A DNA stretch of 41,833 nt from contig JAFLVI010000002.1 of assembly GCA_022508405.1 (NCBI GenBank), forward strand, positions 30,740-72,572. Direction: 5' to 3'. The stretch comes from Clostridiales bacterium (lineage in GTDB: Bacteria > Bacillota > Clostridia > Christensenellales > Pumilibacteraceae). The translations under genes and the position numbers were made by a program. This document shows, one piece after another, positions 1 to 11,400 of this stretch. Numbering within the stretch: position 1 is the first letter of the stretch; each line of letters begins with the position of its first letter. The notes below the pieces were generated by a model. It was not told the origin of the DNA. It saw only the letters and a program-made list of their open reading frames with translations, and ran no database searches.

Positions 1-52
1 TGCACAGCGCCGCAAGCAATGTTATTGCAATAATTGTGAGCGTCCTTTTCAT
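1..52 (-). CDS. Start of a secreted protein (cut by window edge)
   Basis: Only the first 17 codons lie in the window. They read M-K-R-T followed by a hydrophobic run (LTIIAITLLAAL) and a cysteine, which is the start of a Sec signal peptide, possibly a lipoprotein one. An AAAGGGG ribosome-binding site lies about 8 bases before the ATG and overlaps the end of the preceding gene. That gene stops only 13 bases upstream on the same strand, so the two are almost certainly co-transcribed. The function cannot be told from this fragment. Confidence 0.7.
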   Translation of the reverse strand, partial: MKRTLTIIAITLLAALC

Positions 53-65
53 TTAGCCGTCCCCT

Positions 66-1454
66 TTAATTGTTGTAGTATTGCTCTTCGTCATCTTTAT
101 TGATTGTATCGTCCGGATCGTCAAAAGTTCTCAGCCATGAATCATCGCCCGTGGGTTTTACGGTAACCTTGCACCGACCATCCCAGTTGTCTATTAAATC
201 CCAATCGACGGGATTTATGTCGTCAAACAAAAAGTATTGTACTATGGGAGCGATAAAGTTTGCCATACCTAAATTATCCAAGCCGGCAACATGAATATTG
301 GTTTCATTTTCCATATAATTAAACGAGCCGTATTCTATAAACATATATTTGTCGAATAAGCTAATTCCGACCGTTTCCTCTATATCAATCAACAATTCGC
401 GCAACTCGTACAAATCATCGCCGTATCTCGTTGAACCTACAAAGTAAAACGCTTTGCTTTCGTACTGTTCTATGAATGACGGATATGACTGCGGCGACCA
501 ATAATACATGCTTTCTTTTGCTATATCGTAAAACATATTATCGTCGATATAACATAATACATTCATCTGCAAAGTTTCCAAAAGTTTTTTGTTGTCATTA
601 TATAATGCAGTTGTTCTGGTAAAGCCGAAAGTTTTTCTTATGTAAGGAAAAAGAAACCCGTCCACAAATCCGTATCTGCTTCCATATATCGATCCTCCGC
701 CATATATGTCTCTGTACCCACGCTCTGTATAAATGTAATCCGATGACAAAACAAATTGGGACATAGATTTATCAAGTATTATCGTAGTATTGGACACCGG
801 ACCTTCGGTAAAAACAGAACAAAAGGTTTCCGCAAAGTACGAGTAAATATCGGTATTGATATGTACGTCTACAAGGTCCAAAAATCTGTTATTTTCGTCA
901 CAGTCGTTAAAAAACAGTTCGTCTGTATTGCAAATAAACATAATTTTGCAATTTTTTTCCTTCATTTTTTTGAGCGTAAAGTATAATTCATACGTAGGAA
1001 AATAAAGTTCGTCATCCGAAAACTGCATTGGCAGTCTTTCGTTAAGTTCCAATATCACCAAAGCGTCTTTTATCGGATTAAGGACAAGCTCCGATTTGGG
1101 ATCTCCAAATCGCTCGGAATCCAAGCTGCTTGCGCGCCAATCTGCACCAAAAGCGAGCAAGTCGTAATATTTAAATTCGTTAAAAGCGCTGTGCTGTCGT
1201 GCGTATGCGTTAACCATGCCGCGCAAAAAATAGTTTACGTAAAATTCCGCATACGGATTGTCGGTCAAATAATATATGTTTTTGTAGCAACTGTTGTCAC
1301 AAACATGATAGGGATCAATATCGTATTCTTTATTAGTCCAATTCTCAGCCAATGCAGTGGCAGGTCGTGCCGAAATAAGCAGCGCGGAAAGCAACATTAC
1401 AATAGCGGTTAGTATCGAGCATATTCGTGCTTTTGCGGATAGTGTTTGAGTCAT
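66..1454 (-). CDS. Secreted protein of unknown function, 462 aa
   Basis: I do not recognise the family. The N-terminus has basic residues, a hydrophobic segment at about residues 11-29 and an ALA-E signal peptidase I site near residue 36, so the mature protein should be exported. The mature part is rich in Tyr, Phe, Asp and Asn, has no further membrane segment, and ends in a very acidic tail (DDPDD, KDDEEQ). No sortase motif or catalytic signature stands out. The ATG at 1454 is supported by GGAGGAAG six bases upstream. A consensus promoter lies at 1557-1529, and a terminator-like hairpin lies between that promoter and the ribosome-binding site, so expression may be attenuated. The next gene downstream also encodes an exported protein, suggesting a small surface-protein operon. 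Confidence 0.8.
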   Translation of the reverse strand: MTQTLSAKARICSILTAIVMLLSALLISARPATALAENWTNKEYDIDPYHVCDNSCYKNIYYLTDNPYAEFYVNYFLRGMVNAYARQHSAFNEFKYYDLLAFGADWRASSLDSERFGDPKSELVLNPIKDALVILELNERLPMQFSDDELYFPTYELYFTLKKMKEKNCKIMFICNTDELFFNDCDENNRFLDLVDVHINTDIYSYFAETFCSVFTEGPVSNTTIILDKSMSQFVLSSDYIYTERGYRDIYGGGSIYGSRYGFVDGFLFPYIRKTFGFTRTTALYNDNKKLLETLQMNVLCYIDDNMFYDIAKESMYYWSPQSYPSFIEQYESKAFYFVGSTRYGDDLYELRELLIDIEETVGISLFDKYMFIEYGSFNYMENETNIHVAGLDNLGMANFIAPIVQYFLFDDINPVDWDLIDNWDGRCKVTVKPTGDDSWLRTFDDPDDTINKDDEEQYYNN

Positions 1455-1483
1455 AATTTCTTCCTCCGGTGATAATCAAGAAC

Positions 1484-1513
1484 AAAAAGACGCCGCAAAA
1501 AACTTGCGACGCC
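1484..1513 (-). terminator. Terminator-like hairpin in the leader of the 462-aa gene
   Basis: Read on the minus strand, GGCGTCGC pairs with GCGGCGTC (eight pairs, two of them G-U) around a nine-base loop and is followed by five T. On the plus strand the two wobble pairs become A-C mismatches, so the signal is specific to the minus strand. It lies downstream of a promoter at 1557-1529 and just before the ribosome-binding site at about 1460-1467. It could end transcripts from the PHP gene, act as an attenuator for the 462-aa gene, or both. Confidence 0.65.
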
Positions 1514-1528
1514 TTTGTCATTTTCATA

Positions 1529-1557
1529 ATACTATCATATGCCTTTACCTTTGTCAA
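1529..1557 (-). promoter_or_regulatory. Sigma-A-type promoter
   Basis: TTGACA (1557-1552), a 17-bp spacer and TAGTAT (1534-1529). Transcription should start near 1522, after the end of the PHP gene and before the terminator-like hairpin, so this promoter serves the 462-aa secreted protein gene. Confidence 0.75.
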
Positions 1558-1598
1558 GTGTTTTATAATTTATTTAAAAATTATAATTATTTGATTTG

Positions 1599-2327
1599 TC
1601 AATCGAATATTCCATCCAAAAATTCGTTTGCTTCTTTAAAGTGTTGACCGATTTTGTCCGAGGTGTGCGCGTCCGAGCCGAGCACCGGTCTTATTCCGCC
1701 GGCGGCTTTATATGCGCGCAAAAAGCCTTCGCGCGGCTGGTGGGGCGGCAGCGGAGCGTTGGTGTTTTCTTCTATCCGTATTCCGCGCGACACGGCGGTT
1801 TTTATTATGTCGTCCATTATTTCGCGGTAGTCGTTGTACAGCATGGGGTCGCCCTTGTACCGCTCCAAAAACCCGATATGCCCGATTGTGTTAAAGGCGT
1901 AGTCGGCGTCCAGCGATTGCCTTATTGCGTTCAGATACGACAGGTACGGCGGACTGTCTTCGTGCGGATAGTAATGCACGCTGTTAATCACGTATTCGAG
2001 CGGCAGATCTTTTATGAGCTTTGCCGTCTGCTTGTCGTGCTGTTTTTCAAACCCGACTTCCAATCCTATATATATAGTCAAATCGGGGTTGTCATCGCGC
2101 ACTCGGTTCCATGCGGAGAAGTATTTGTCAAAGTCGATAATATATCCGTTCCAATGTCCAATATCCAAATGGTCGGTAATAATAAAGCCGCGCAAAGCGC
2201 GTGCACGCACTTTGTCCGCAATTTTTTGCGGAAGGTCTGCGCCTATACTCAAAGCGTCGGGGGAGAATGTGCTGTGAATATGGCAGTCCATTCCGGTTAA
2301 ATCGATATTGTTTGGTAACAGATTCAT
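1599..2327 (-). CDS. PHP-domain phosphoesterase, histidinol-phosphatase-like
   Basis: A 242-residue PHP-superfamily metal-dependent hydrolase. The metal-ligand motifs are all visible in order: DCHIHSTFSPD near the N-terminus (His16, His18), TDHLD, a GLEVGF glutamate, NSVHYY, IGHIGF and GSDAHTSD near the C-terminus. This pattern fits the HisJ/HisK-type histidinol-phosphatase branch, which cleaves L-histidinol phosphate, but no his genes are nearby, so another phosphomonoester is possible. I chose the ATG at 2327 over the upstream ATG at 2393 because a perfect promoter lies between them, with its -10 box ending seven bases before 2327. There is no Shine-Dalgarno sequence, so the mRNA is probably leaderless. 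An internal ATG at 2291 is the alternative start. The gene is divergent from the giant surface protein gene. Confidence 0.85.
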   Translation of the reverse strand: MNLLPNNIDLTGMDCHIHSTFSPDALSIGADLPQKIADKVRARALRGFIITDHLDIGHWNGYIIDFDKYFSAWNRVRDDNPDLTIYIGLEVGFEKQHDKQTAKLIKDLPLEYVINSVHYYPHEDSPPYLSYLNAIRQSLDADYAFNTIGHIGFLERYKGDPMLYNDYREIMDDIIKTAVSRGIRIEENTNAPLPPHQPREGFLRAYKAAGGIRPVLGSDAHTSDKIGQHFKEANEFLDGIFD

Positions 2328-2334
2328 ATACGCG

Positions 2335-2363
2335 ATTATATCACGGCGCTCGATTGATGTCAA
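2335..2363 (-). promoter_or_regulatory. Consensus promoter abutting the PHP start codon
   Basis: TTGACA (2363-2358), exactly 17 bp, TATAAT (2340-2335). Only seven bases separate the -10 box from the ATG at 2327, so the expected transcription start is at or one base before the start codon. Confidence 0.8.
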
Positions 2364-2408
2364 GACGGCGCAAATTATACAGCGTCGGTACAAAATTTAA
2401 ATTTTCTA

Positions 2409-2437
2409 TTGACAAACTATTATAAGAGTAGTATCAT
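2409..2437 (+). promoter_or_regulatory. Probable promoter of the giant surface protein gene
   Basis: TTGACA at 2409-2414 with TATCAT at 2432-2437 gives 17-bp spacing. A better -10 match, TATAAT at 2437-2442, would need a 22-bp spacer. The start codon is about 50 bases downstream, after a GGGGG ribosome-binding site. It is divergent from the PHP promoter, with about 45 bp between the two -35 boxes. Confidence 0.6.
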
Positions 2438-2487
2438 ATAATATATCAACTGAAAGTGCGTCCATCGCAATATAGTTGGGGGTAATG

Positions 2488-5400
2488 ATGAAAAGAAAGA
2501 TAGGGTTATTGTTTATTGTTGCCATTTTGGTGTTTACCGTCGGCGCCGCTCTTGCGTGCTCCAAGGTAAAGCTTCCGGACAAGAGAACCGTAACGTATTA
2601 TTATAACTACGTCGGCGCTCCGGATGACGGCGTTTACCTTTCCGAAAAGGTAAATGTGGATTCGGCTGCCAAAAAGCCTGCCAATCCCACGCGAAACGGA
2701 TATCTATTCGACAAGTGGACTACCGATACGGCAGGAAACAGCGAGTACGATTTTACCAAAAAAGTTACCCAACATCTAAAGCTGTATGCGCAGTGGACGG
2801 AAAAGCCCGCCGATCCCATTCTTACCGACATAGAGATTACCGCCCAGCCTAACAAGACGACGTATATAGTAAACCAGCCCTTTGATAAAACCGGCATGGT
2901 TGTAAAAGCCGTGTACGACAACGGCGATAAGGAAGAGATTACCGACTACCAGCTCGAGTACGATTTTTCCGTAGTCAATCCCGCGGCAGTCGTCACCGTT
3001 AAGTACCAAGGCAAAGACGCGCGCGTCACCGTGGAAGTTGTTGCGCGCGCAGTTGTGTCCGTCAAGGTCACTGGCACGCCGAGCAAAACGTTTAAGGTGG
3101 GCGACGCGTTTGACATGGACGGACTTACCTTTACCGCCACGTACAACGACGATTTGTCCGAAACAATCACAACCGATTTAATCACGTTTACAAGCCCCGC
3201 TCTCGATTCCGATAATAAGTTCACTACAACCGGCAACGCCGTAATAACGTTTACTTACAACGGCACAATCACCGTAACCCCCACAATTACCGTAAACGTA
3301 CAGCGCACGCTTACCGATATAGAGATAACCGCTCAGCCTACAAAGAAAACCTATTACGTAGGCGAGACGTTTGACAAAGCGGGCATGGTTGTAAAAGCCG
3401 TGTACGACAGCGGCGATAAGGAAGAGATTACCGACTACCAGCTCGAGTATGATTTTTCCGTAGCCAATCCTTCGGCGGTCGTCAACGTTATGTACCAAGG
3501 CAAGAGCAAACAAGTAATCGTAGAAGTGCTTGAGCGTATCGTAGTTTCCGTTGCTGTTTCCGGTACGCCGAGCGGCACATTCAAGGTAGGCGACGCGTTT
3601 GTCATGACGGGTCTTACCTTTACCGCCACGTACAACGTGGGCGACCCTGCAACGATAAGCACCGACTTAATCACGTTTACAAGCCCCGCGCTTGACAGTT
3701 ACGGCAAGTTTACAAAATCGGGCAACGCTGTAATAACGTTTACTTACAACGATGAAATCACCGTTACTCCCACGATTACGGTAAACGTACAACGTACGCT
3801 TACCGATATAGAGATAACCGCTCAGCCTACAAAGAAAACCTATTACGTAGGCGAGACGTTTGACAAAGCGGGCATGGTTGTAAAAGCCGTGTACGACAGC
3901 GGCGATAAGGAAGAGATTACCGACTACCAGCTCGAGTATGATTTTTCCGTAGCCAATCCTTCGGCGGTCGTCAACGTTATGTACCAAGGCAAGAGCAAAC
4001 AAGTAATCGTAGAAGTGCTTGAGCGTATCGTAGTTTCCGTTGCTGTTTCCGGTACGCCGAGCGGCACATTCAAGGTAGGCGACGCGTTTGTCATGACGGG
4101 TCTTACCTTTACCGCCACGTACAACGTGGGCGACCCTGCAACGATAAGCACCGACTTAATCACGTTTACAAGCCCTGCGCTTGACAATAACGGAAAGTTC
4201 ACCACGGATGGGGACGCCGTAATAACGTTTACGTACAACGGCACAATCACCGTAACCCCCACAATCACGGTAAACGTACAGCCTGCGGAGACAGAACCCG
4301 ATCCCGTTCTTACCGGCATAGTGGTTTCCGCTCAACCGAGCAAGACAACATATGTAGTAGGTCAAACCTTCGATAATGCCGGCATGGTTGTGGAAGCCGT
4401 GTACGACAAGGGCGGCAATAAAGTAATTACCGACTACCAGCTCGAGTACGATTTTTCCGCGCCCAATCCCGCGGCAGTCGTCACCGTTAAGTACCAAGGC
4501 AAAGACGCGCGCGTCACCGTGGAAGTTGTTGCGCGCGCAGTTGTGTCCGTCAAGGTCACAGGCACGCCGAGCAAAACGTTTAGGGTGGGCGACGCGTTTG
4601 ACATGTCGGGACTTACCTTTACCGCCATGTACAACGATGACCTGCCCGAAGAAATAAACACCGACTTAATCACCTTTACAAGTACCGCTCTGGACGGTGA
4701 CGGAAAGTTTATCGTGTCGGGCGAGGCCGTAATTACGTTTACGTACAACGGCACAATCACCGTAACCCCCACAATCACGGTAAACGTCAACAAAAAGCAG
4801 TTCACCGTAATATTCGATTACGGATACGCGGACGGCGGCGAATATGAGAGAAAGACGGTAGAGGACGGCAGCAAGGTTGCTCTGCCCGCCGAGCCCGAAC
4901 GCAGCGGATATACATTCTTATACTGGAGTCTTACCGAAAACGGCACGGCTTGTGCGGAAAGCGATTACACCATAACCGCAGACAAAACGTTCTATGCGGT
5001 GTGGAAGCTATTCACCACCGCCGAAAGCGGAATATACGTTATCGGCAACTTCAACGGTTGGGGAATCGCTTTTGGGGATTCCACAATAACCAAATACAAG
5101 GTTACCGTTCTCCGCACAAATCAATATTCCATAAGCGGACTTAAGCTTGCTGCCAACTATGAGTTTAAGTTTGTAGATTATGATTCGACAAAAACAGGCG
5201 ACGCCGCAATAACTTGGACTACGCACGATTACCACGATGCGAGCACATCGATTGTTCCGTCTGCGGCTATGACTGTCGGAATAACTACCGACGGAAATAA
5301 TAACTTTGTAATAAAAACGTACGATGCGACAAACGTCACTTGGACGATAGATTTCGGCATTAACGAAAAGTCCGAAAAGTACGTCACCTTCATCATTGAC

Positions 5401-8400
5401 GGCTACAACATGATGCGCGATCCGGCTACGGGCGAATCATTGACCGGCACCAACAAGCTCGGAAAAGACAATGCCGCGGTCGATGTTGCATATTTAATAG
5501 GCAACTTTACCGATGGGTTTAATTATGTCAGCGACGAGTGGGCGTTTGACACGGCGCGTAACTCGGCAGTCAAGCTTGTAAACGGCGTATACTATTTCCA
5601 AAACGTCATGCTCAAAAAGTACGACGAGTTTAAGATTCTTACACGCAGCGCTACGAAGCAGAAGTGGCAGGGCGGAACTTGGAAGCTTGGCAGTCCTATC
5701 GCGTTGTCTGATAGCAACGCTCCCAACATTATCGTACCCAACGACGGCGTGTACAACTTGGTTTACGACGGAACAACGCTTACCATATACGAAAGCGGCA
5801 AGCTTGAGGCTACCGTAAACAATATTCCGTATGTAGGTCAGCCGCTTACAAAGTCCGATATTACCGTCACGTTTAACAGTAATCCCGTTACCGAATACAC
5901 GCTTGTTGCAGCGCAAGCGCAATCGGGCGAAAACACGTTTACCGTAGTGTACAACGGCGCGGTGGAAGTAGTGGAGTACACGGCGCGCGAGCCTCAATCT
6001 ACAGGTATCACGGCGGAGCTTAAGCAGCCCGACAAAGTGTATTACGTAGGCGACGCGGTGGATATTTCGGATATTACGGTTTCCGTCACTTACAATTACG
6101 GCAATCCCAAAGTAATAGAATCCGGCTACACCGTTTCGGCGTTTACCGCTGCGGACATAGCCAAGGTGGAAGCGCTTGAGAATAAGTTCGGTGAAATAAC
6201 GGTCACACTTACGGTGTCGTACGCAGACCATACCGCAACGCTGGACGTAATTTTCAAGAACAAGCTCACCGGCATTGACGCAACGCTTTCCGCACAAAAA
6301 ACCTTCTTTGAAGGCGACACAATCGCGGCGAGCGACTTTACTGTGTATGCGCTGTTCAACGGTAAATCCGACTTAAAACAACAGGTAACGACGGACATAA
6401 CCGTCACGCCGACCACTCTTGAAGCGGGCGAAAACAATGTTACCGTAAAATACGCCGACCAGAGCAAGCTGGTGGTTGTTACCGCTACGGCTATTGTGCC
6501 CACGTCAATCACGTTTACCGCTCCCGAGGATGTTCCTACGTACAGGTCGGGCAACAAATTCTTGGCGACCGGATATGTGTTTACAGTAACATACAACAAA
6601 GGCGAACCCAAAACAATCGGTGCGGAAAGCATAACGTTTACATCCGATTATTTGGACTCGCGCGCAGTATTCAAAGCAGTCAATGAGCTTACACTAATAA
6701 CAATCACCGTCAGCTATACCGAAAACAACGTTACGGTGACGGCGGAGCAATCCATAACACTCAATCTGGACGTTGCGGGTGAGACCGAATATTACGTGCA
6801 ATTCCTTGACGGACTGGACAACTACACCGTGACAATGCCCGAGTCGAGATCTGTGCGCGCCGACGCGGAAAAGCTTGCCGAACCGCAAAGACCCACGCTT
6901 AAAGGCTTTACATTTGTCGGTTGGGTGTGCGAAGGCTCGACGGTCACATTCCCGCTCAAGGTCAACAGGCACATGGATATTGTCGCAACGTGGTCGGCAA
7001 ACTCCTACACCGTAGAATACGTTCTCGGTTACGAGGGTACTCTCGCCGCGGGCAATCCCACAAGATATACGGTTACCGGCACCGATAAGGCCATGCAGTT
7101 TGTTCCGCTTTCCTTGGGCGTGCAAACAAGAACGCATTACACCTTTGACGGCTGGGCTAAGACAAGCGGCGGCGATAGGATAGAATCGCTCACATATGCG
7201 GATATTCCCGAAACGGGCGACAAAATTACGCTTTACGCAAAGTGGACTCCCATTGCTTACACGCTTGTGTACAACATGGGCGATTACGGCGAAAAGATAA
7301 ACGACAAGCCGTTTGACATCACAAATGTAAACGATATTGTGTTGCCTACAAAGGCTCAAGTCACAATCAACGCTACGGGTACGGCAGGCGGCTGGTACTT
7401 TATCGGCTGGTACAGTGCGGCGCAAGGCGGCGACCTGATTACGAGTATTGCGGATGAGCTGGAAGGCATCGGCAGCAACACTACGGTCACAGTTTACGCG
7501 CACTACTCCAACATGTACACCGTTACGTTTGACGCCAACGGCGGCGCGTTTGACGGCGGCTTAAGCACGCAAAAGAAGGAAGTAGCGTACAACACCGCAG
7601 TGTCCGCGCCCGCAAAGAATCCGACATTGACCGGCAATGACTTTGACGGCTGGTATTTGGTTGTAAACGGCAATATGCAGACTACCAAGTACAACTTTGC
7701 CACAGCGGTAAAAGGCGACATCACGCTCAAGGCGCAGTGGAGAGAAAATCCCAAAGACGGCTGGTTCCTGCGCATAACCAATAACGGTGACTGGAAAGAC
7801 GTTAAGGCGATAAAGGCTACGAGTGGCACCGGTATGAACGGCCAGCCCGAATACACGGTCAATAGCGTTACTCTTGCCGAAGGCGCGCTGTTCTATCTGT
7901 CTTATTATGACGCAGCAGGCAATGCCAATTACGATACCGAAATCAAGCCGAACGGCGCGACAATAGGCACTTATATCACGCCGTCGCAGATTACCACGTC
8001 GGAAATTTCGTTCGGCACAAAAGAAGACGGCGAAAAGAACGGAAGCAAACAATATCTCTACAAGGTAACCAAGTACGCTTCTGCCTATGCGTCCTTCAAG
8101 TGGAATATGTACGTGCAGGCAGGTCAGGTGTCCATAAGCCTTGTAAACAACGGCATGCCGCTGCGCGATCCGGACGGCGCGGAAAATCCCAACGTCGCGT
8201 CCGGCGATGCGGATAAAGCAGGGGACAAAGCCGTCTATATCAAGGGCAACTTCAACGAGTTTAAGCCCAGCGTTGCTTGGTCCAACGAGAGCGCGGGCAT
8301 TCTCACCGCCACGGTCGGAAAGAAGTACTACTTTACCGACGTGTACTTCAACAAGTACGACACATTCAAGATGTTTGTTACCGACGCCAAAGTCGAAGGC

Positions 8401-11400
8401 GGCGGAACGTGGTTCGGCATAACGGCAACGGCGTTTGCATTGGATAAGACGATTACGCTCGGCAAAGAAAAGGCGAACAACGGCGGCGATTCCGATAACA
8501 TACTGTTTACCGGCGCGAGCGGATCATACGACATCGTGTTTGACGTGTCAAATGCCACCGCTCCCACAATCAGAGTGGAGTCGCACAAGACAATCACCGT
8601 AACCTCCGGCACGATATACGTAGGCGCTACGCTTAAGTCAAGCGACTTTACGGCAAAATCGGGCACCGCAACTTTGACCGTAACTTTGGTAGGCGATTAC
8701 GTCGCCCAGTCCGGACGCAACACCGTCAAACTCGTCTGCGGCAACACCGTAGTGAATCACACGTTTACCGCGGTGGAAGTTGCGGCTACGGGTATTGAAA
8801 TCACAACACAACCCACCAATAAAGAATACTACGTGGGCGATGAATTCAATAAAGACGGCATGGTCGTGTCCGTTGTGTACAACAACGGCAACAAGGTGGC
8901 TACCGCCGATTACACTGTTTCCGCTCTGCCCAATAAGGCAACGGTGGGTGACAGCTTTAACGATTCGCAAACAGTGACGCTTACCGTAACCGCAACCGTA
9001 AACGGAAGGCAGTTCGAGACGGAACTTGAGATTCAGCTTAAAAACAAGTTTACCGGCATTGCGGTAGATCCGTTTGACGAAATTCCTACGATTGCGCAGG
9101 GTAAGGTTGTTGCAGCCGGCGACATTGCCAATTTGGTTGTAAAAGCCGTGTTCAACAACGGTAACGTCACGCAAGAGCTTTCCACCGAGTACACCATTTC
9201 CGTCGACACTTCCGTAATTGCGGAAAGTGTTACCGCAACCGTTACGTACCGCTACGGCGACAAAGATTACACCGCCGAGTTTAATGTAAAAATCGTTGCG
9301 GCGGCGCTTACAAGAATAGAAGTCGATTACACCGAAATGCCCGAGTATAAGATTGGGCAGACGGTTGACAAGACCGGACTTGTGATAACCGCTTACTACA
9401 ACAACGGCAAGAGCGAAATCGTCACCGACGAGGTCGACTGCACAATAACCGTAGAAGACAATACGCACGCGGGCATAACCAACGCAAAGGTCGTTTACGG
9501 CGGAAAAGAAAAGATCTTTGAAATCACGCTAAAAGCGCTTACCGTAACGTTCAACGTGGGCGAAGGTACGCTGAATAGCGAATCCACCGTTTCGGTAACA
9601 ACCTACAACACCAATATAGAAAAGCCCACAGATCCCACAAGATTGCATTACACCTTCGGTGGCTGGATGTATAACGGCAAAGAGTGGAATTTTGAAGACG
9701 GCGTAACGCAGGATATTACGCTTATCGCCGCGTGGACTGCGGAGAGCTACAACGTCACGTTTAGGTTTATCACCGAGGGCGTGGACTACACCGCCACATT
9801 CAAAGACGGCTATCCCATTCCCGACTCGTACACTTACGGCGAAGGACTCACTCTCCCGACCAAAGACGATATTACGATTGTGGGCGCGGGCTATGAGTTC
9901 AAGGGCTGGACTTTGGATAGCAATCCCACCAACGACAGCGCGCTTGTCAGTGCAATAGACACGACCGAATTCGGCGAAAGGGTGTTCTACGCGCTCATTT
10001 CCGACAAGGCGTCCGTGTATGTGACGTTTGACCTTAATTACGAAGGTGCGCCTACATTGGAACCTGTTCCTATCGTTACCGGCAGAGCAATCCAAGAATC
10101 TCAAGCCCCCAAGCACACTCGCGAAGGATATGACTTTGGCGGTTGGTACACCGACAGCGCTTGCTCGGCAAATGCGAAGTACGTATTCGGCAGCAGCGTC
10201 ATGGGACCCATTACCCTTTACGCCAAGTGGACGCTTAAGCAGTACACCGTAACATTCATGGTGGACGGCGATAAGCACGCCGAAATAAAGGTAGAGCACG
10301 GCAAGACGGTAGGCAATAACAAGCCCGCCGATCCGGAAAAGACCGGCTATACGTTTGACAGCTGGCATTTGGGCACGCTTGACGGTGAAGTATACACATT
10401 TACCACTCCCGTCATCGGCAATATTACGCTTGTTGCGGCATGGACGGCAAACGACGTTACCGTCACGTTCAACCCCGCGGGCGGCACGCTCAATGCAGAC
10501 GATTCCATCACCTGCACGTACGACGGCGTACTTCCCGAGCTTCCCACGCCCACAAAAGACGGCTATTCGTTTGCCGGCTGGTGGAGCGGAAGCACAAAGT
10601 GGGAAAAGGGCAATAAGATCAACGTTACTTCGCTTGACCTTGTTGCACATTGGGATATAATCGAATACACAATCGAATACAAGGTTAACGTGTCTGTCAA
10701 CGGCGTATCGGTCACGGCAACCGCCATAACAGACGAGAAATACACATTGTTCACGGTGGAAAAGGAAGACGTGTTTACTCTTCCCACGCCTAGCGGCATA
10801 AAAGCAGGCTACAAGTTTAAGCACTGGACTCTTAACGGCGTCACCGTGTCGGCAATTACGCTTGACTCGTTCAAGAACGCGGCTGACAACACTATCGAAC
10901 TGACTGCCGTGTATGAGATTATAACCTACACCGTCACGTTTAACAGTAACGGCGGAACCGCTGTTGCAAGCCAGACGATAGAGCACGGCGGCAAGGTGCA
11001 AAAGCCCGCCGATCCGGAAAAGGCCGGTTGGGAGTTTACAGGCTGGTATTTAGGCAACACGCTTTATAACTTTGCTACAGCTGTTACGTCGGACTTTGAG
11101 CTTGATGCGCAGTGGAACGGTAAGGAAGGTACCTTCATTTACTACACGATTGACGGTACTAATTGGACTGCCGGTCAAAATGCCAAAAAGAACGGCACTG
11201 CAAACGAATACATCATCGAGAATGTGCCCGTGTACAATGATATGCAGTTTGTCATTGTCACCAGAAGAAAGAGCGGCAACGACACCTATTTGCATGCCGC
11301 ATACGGTCTGCAAACCGAAGGGCTTGAAAACGCCATGAACGTTTGGGAGTGGTACGGAAACTTCAAGATTGTTGACCTGTGCTCCAGCTACGAGAAATCA

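Noticed and set aside
1596-2300. Plus-strand 234-codon frame opposite the PHP gene
   Set aside because: The minus strand has all PHP metal motifs; the plus frame is a Val/Arg/Cys-rich shadow.
2476-2487. TTG at 2476 as start of the giant gene
   Set aside because: It overlaps the GGGGG ribosome-binding site; ATG 2488 (or 2485) fits the signal peptide and spacing.
2820-9468. Further antisense open frames of 80-280 codons opposite the Ig-like and B-repeat regions
   Set aside because: Several are near-copies of each other because they lie opposite repeated units; none matches a known protein.
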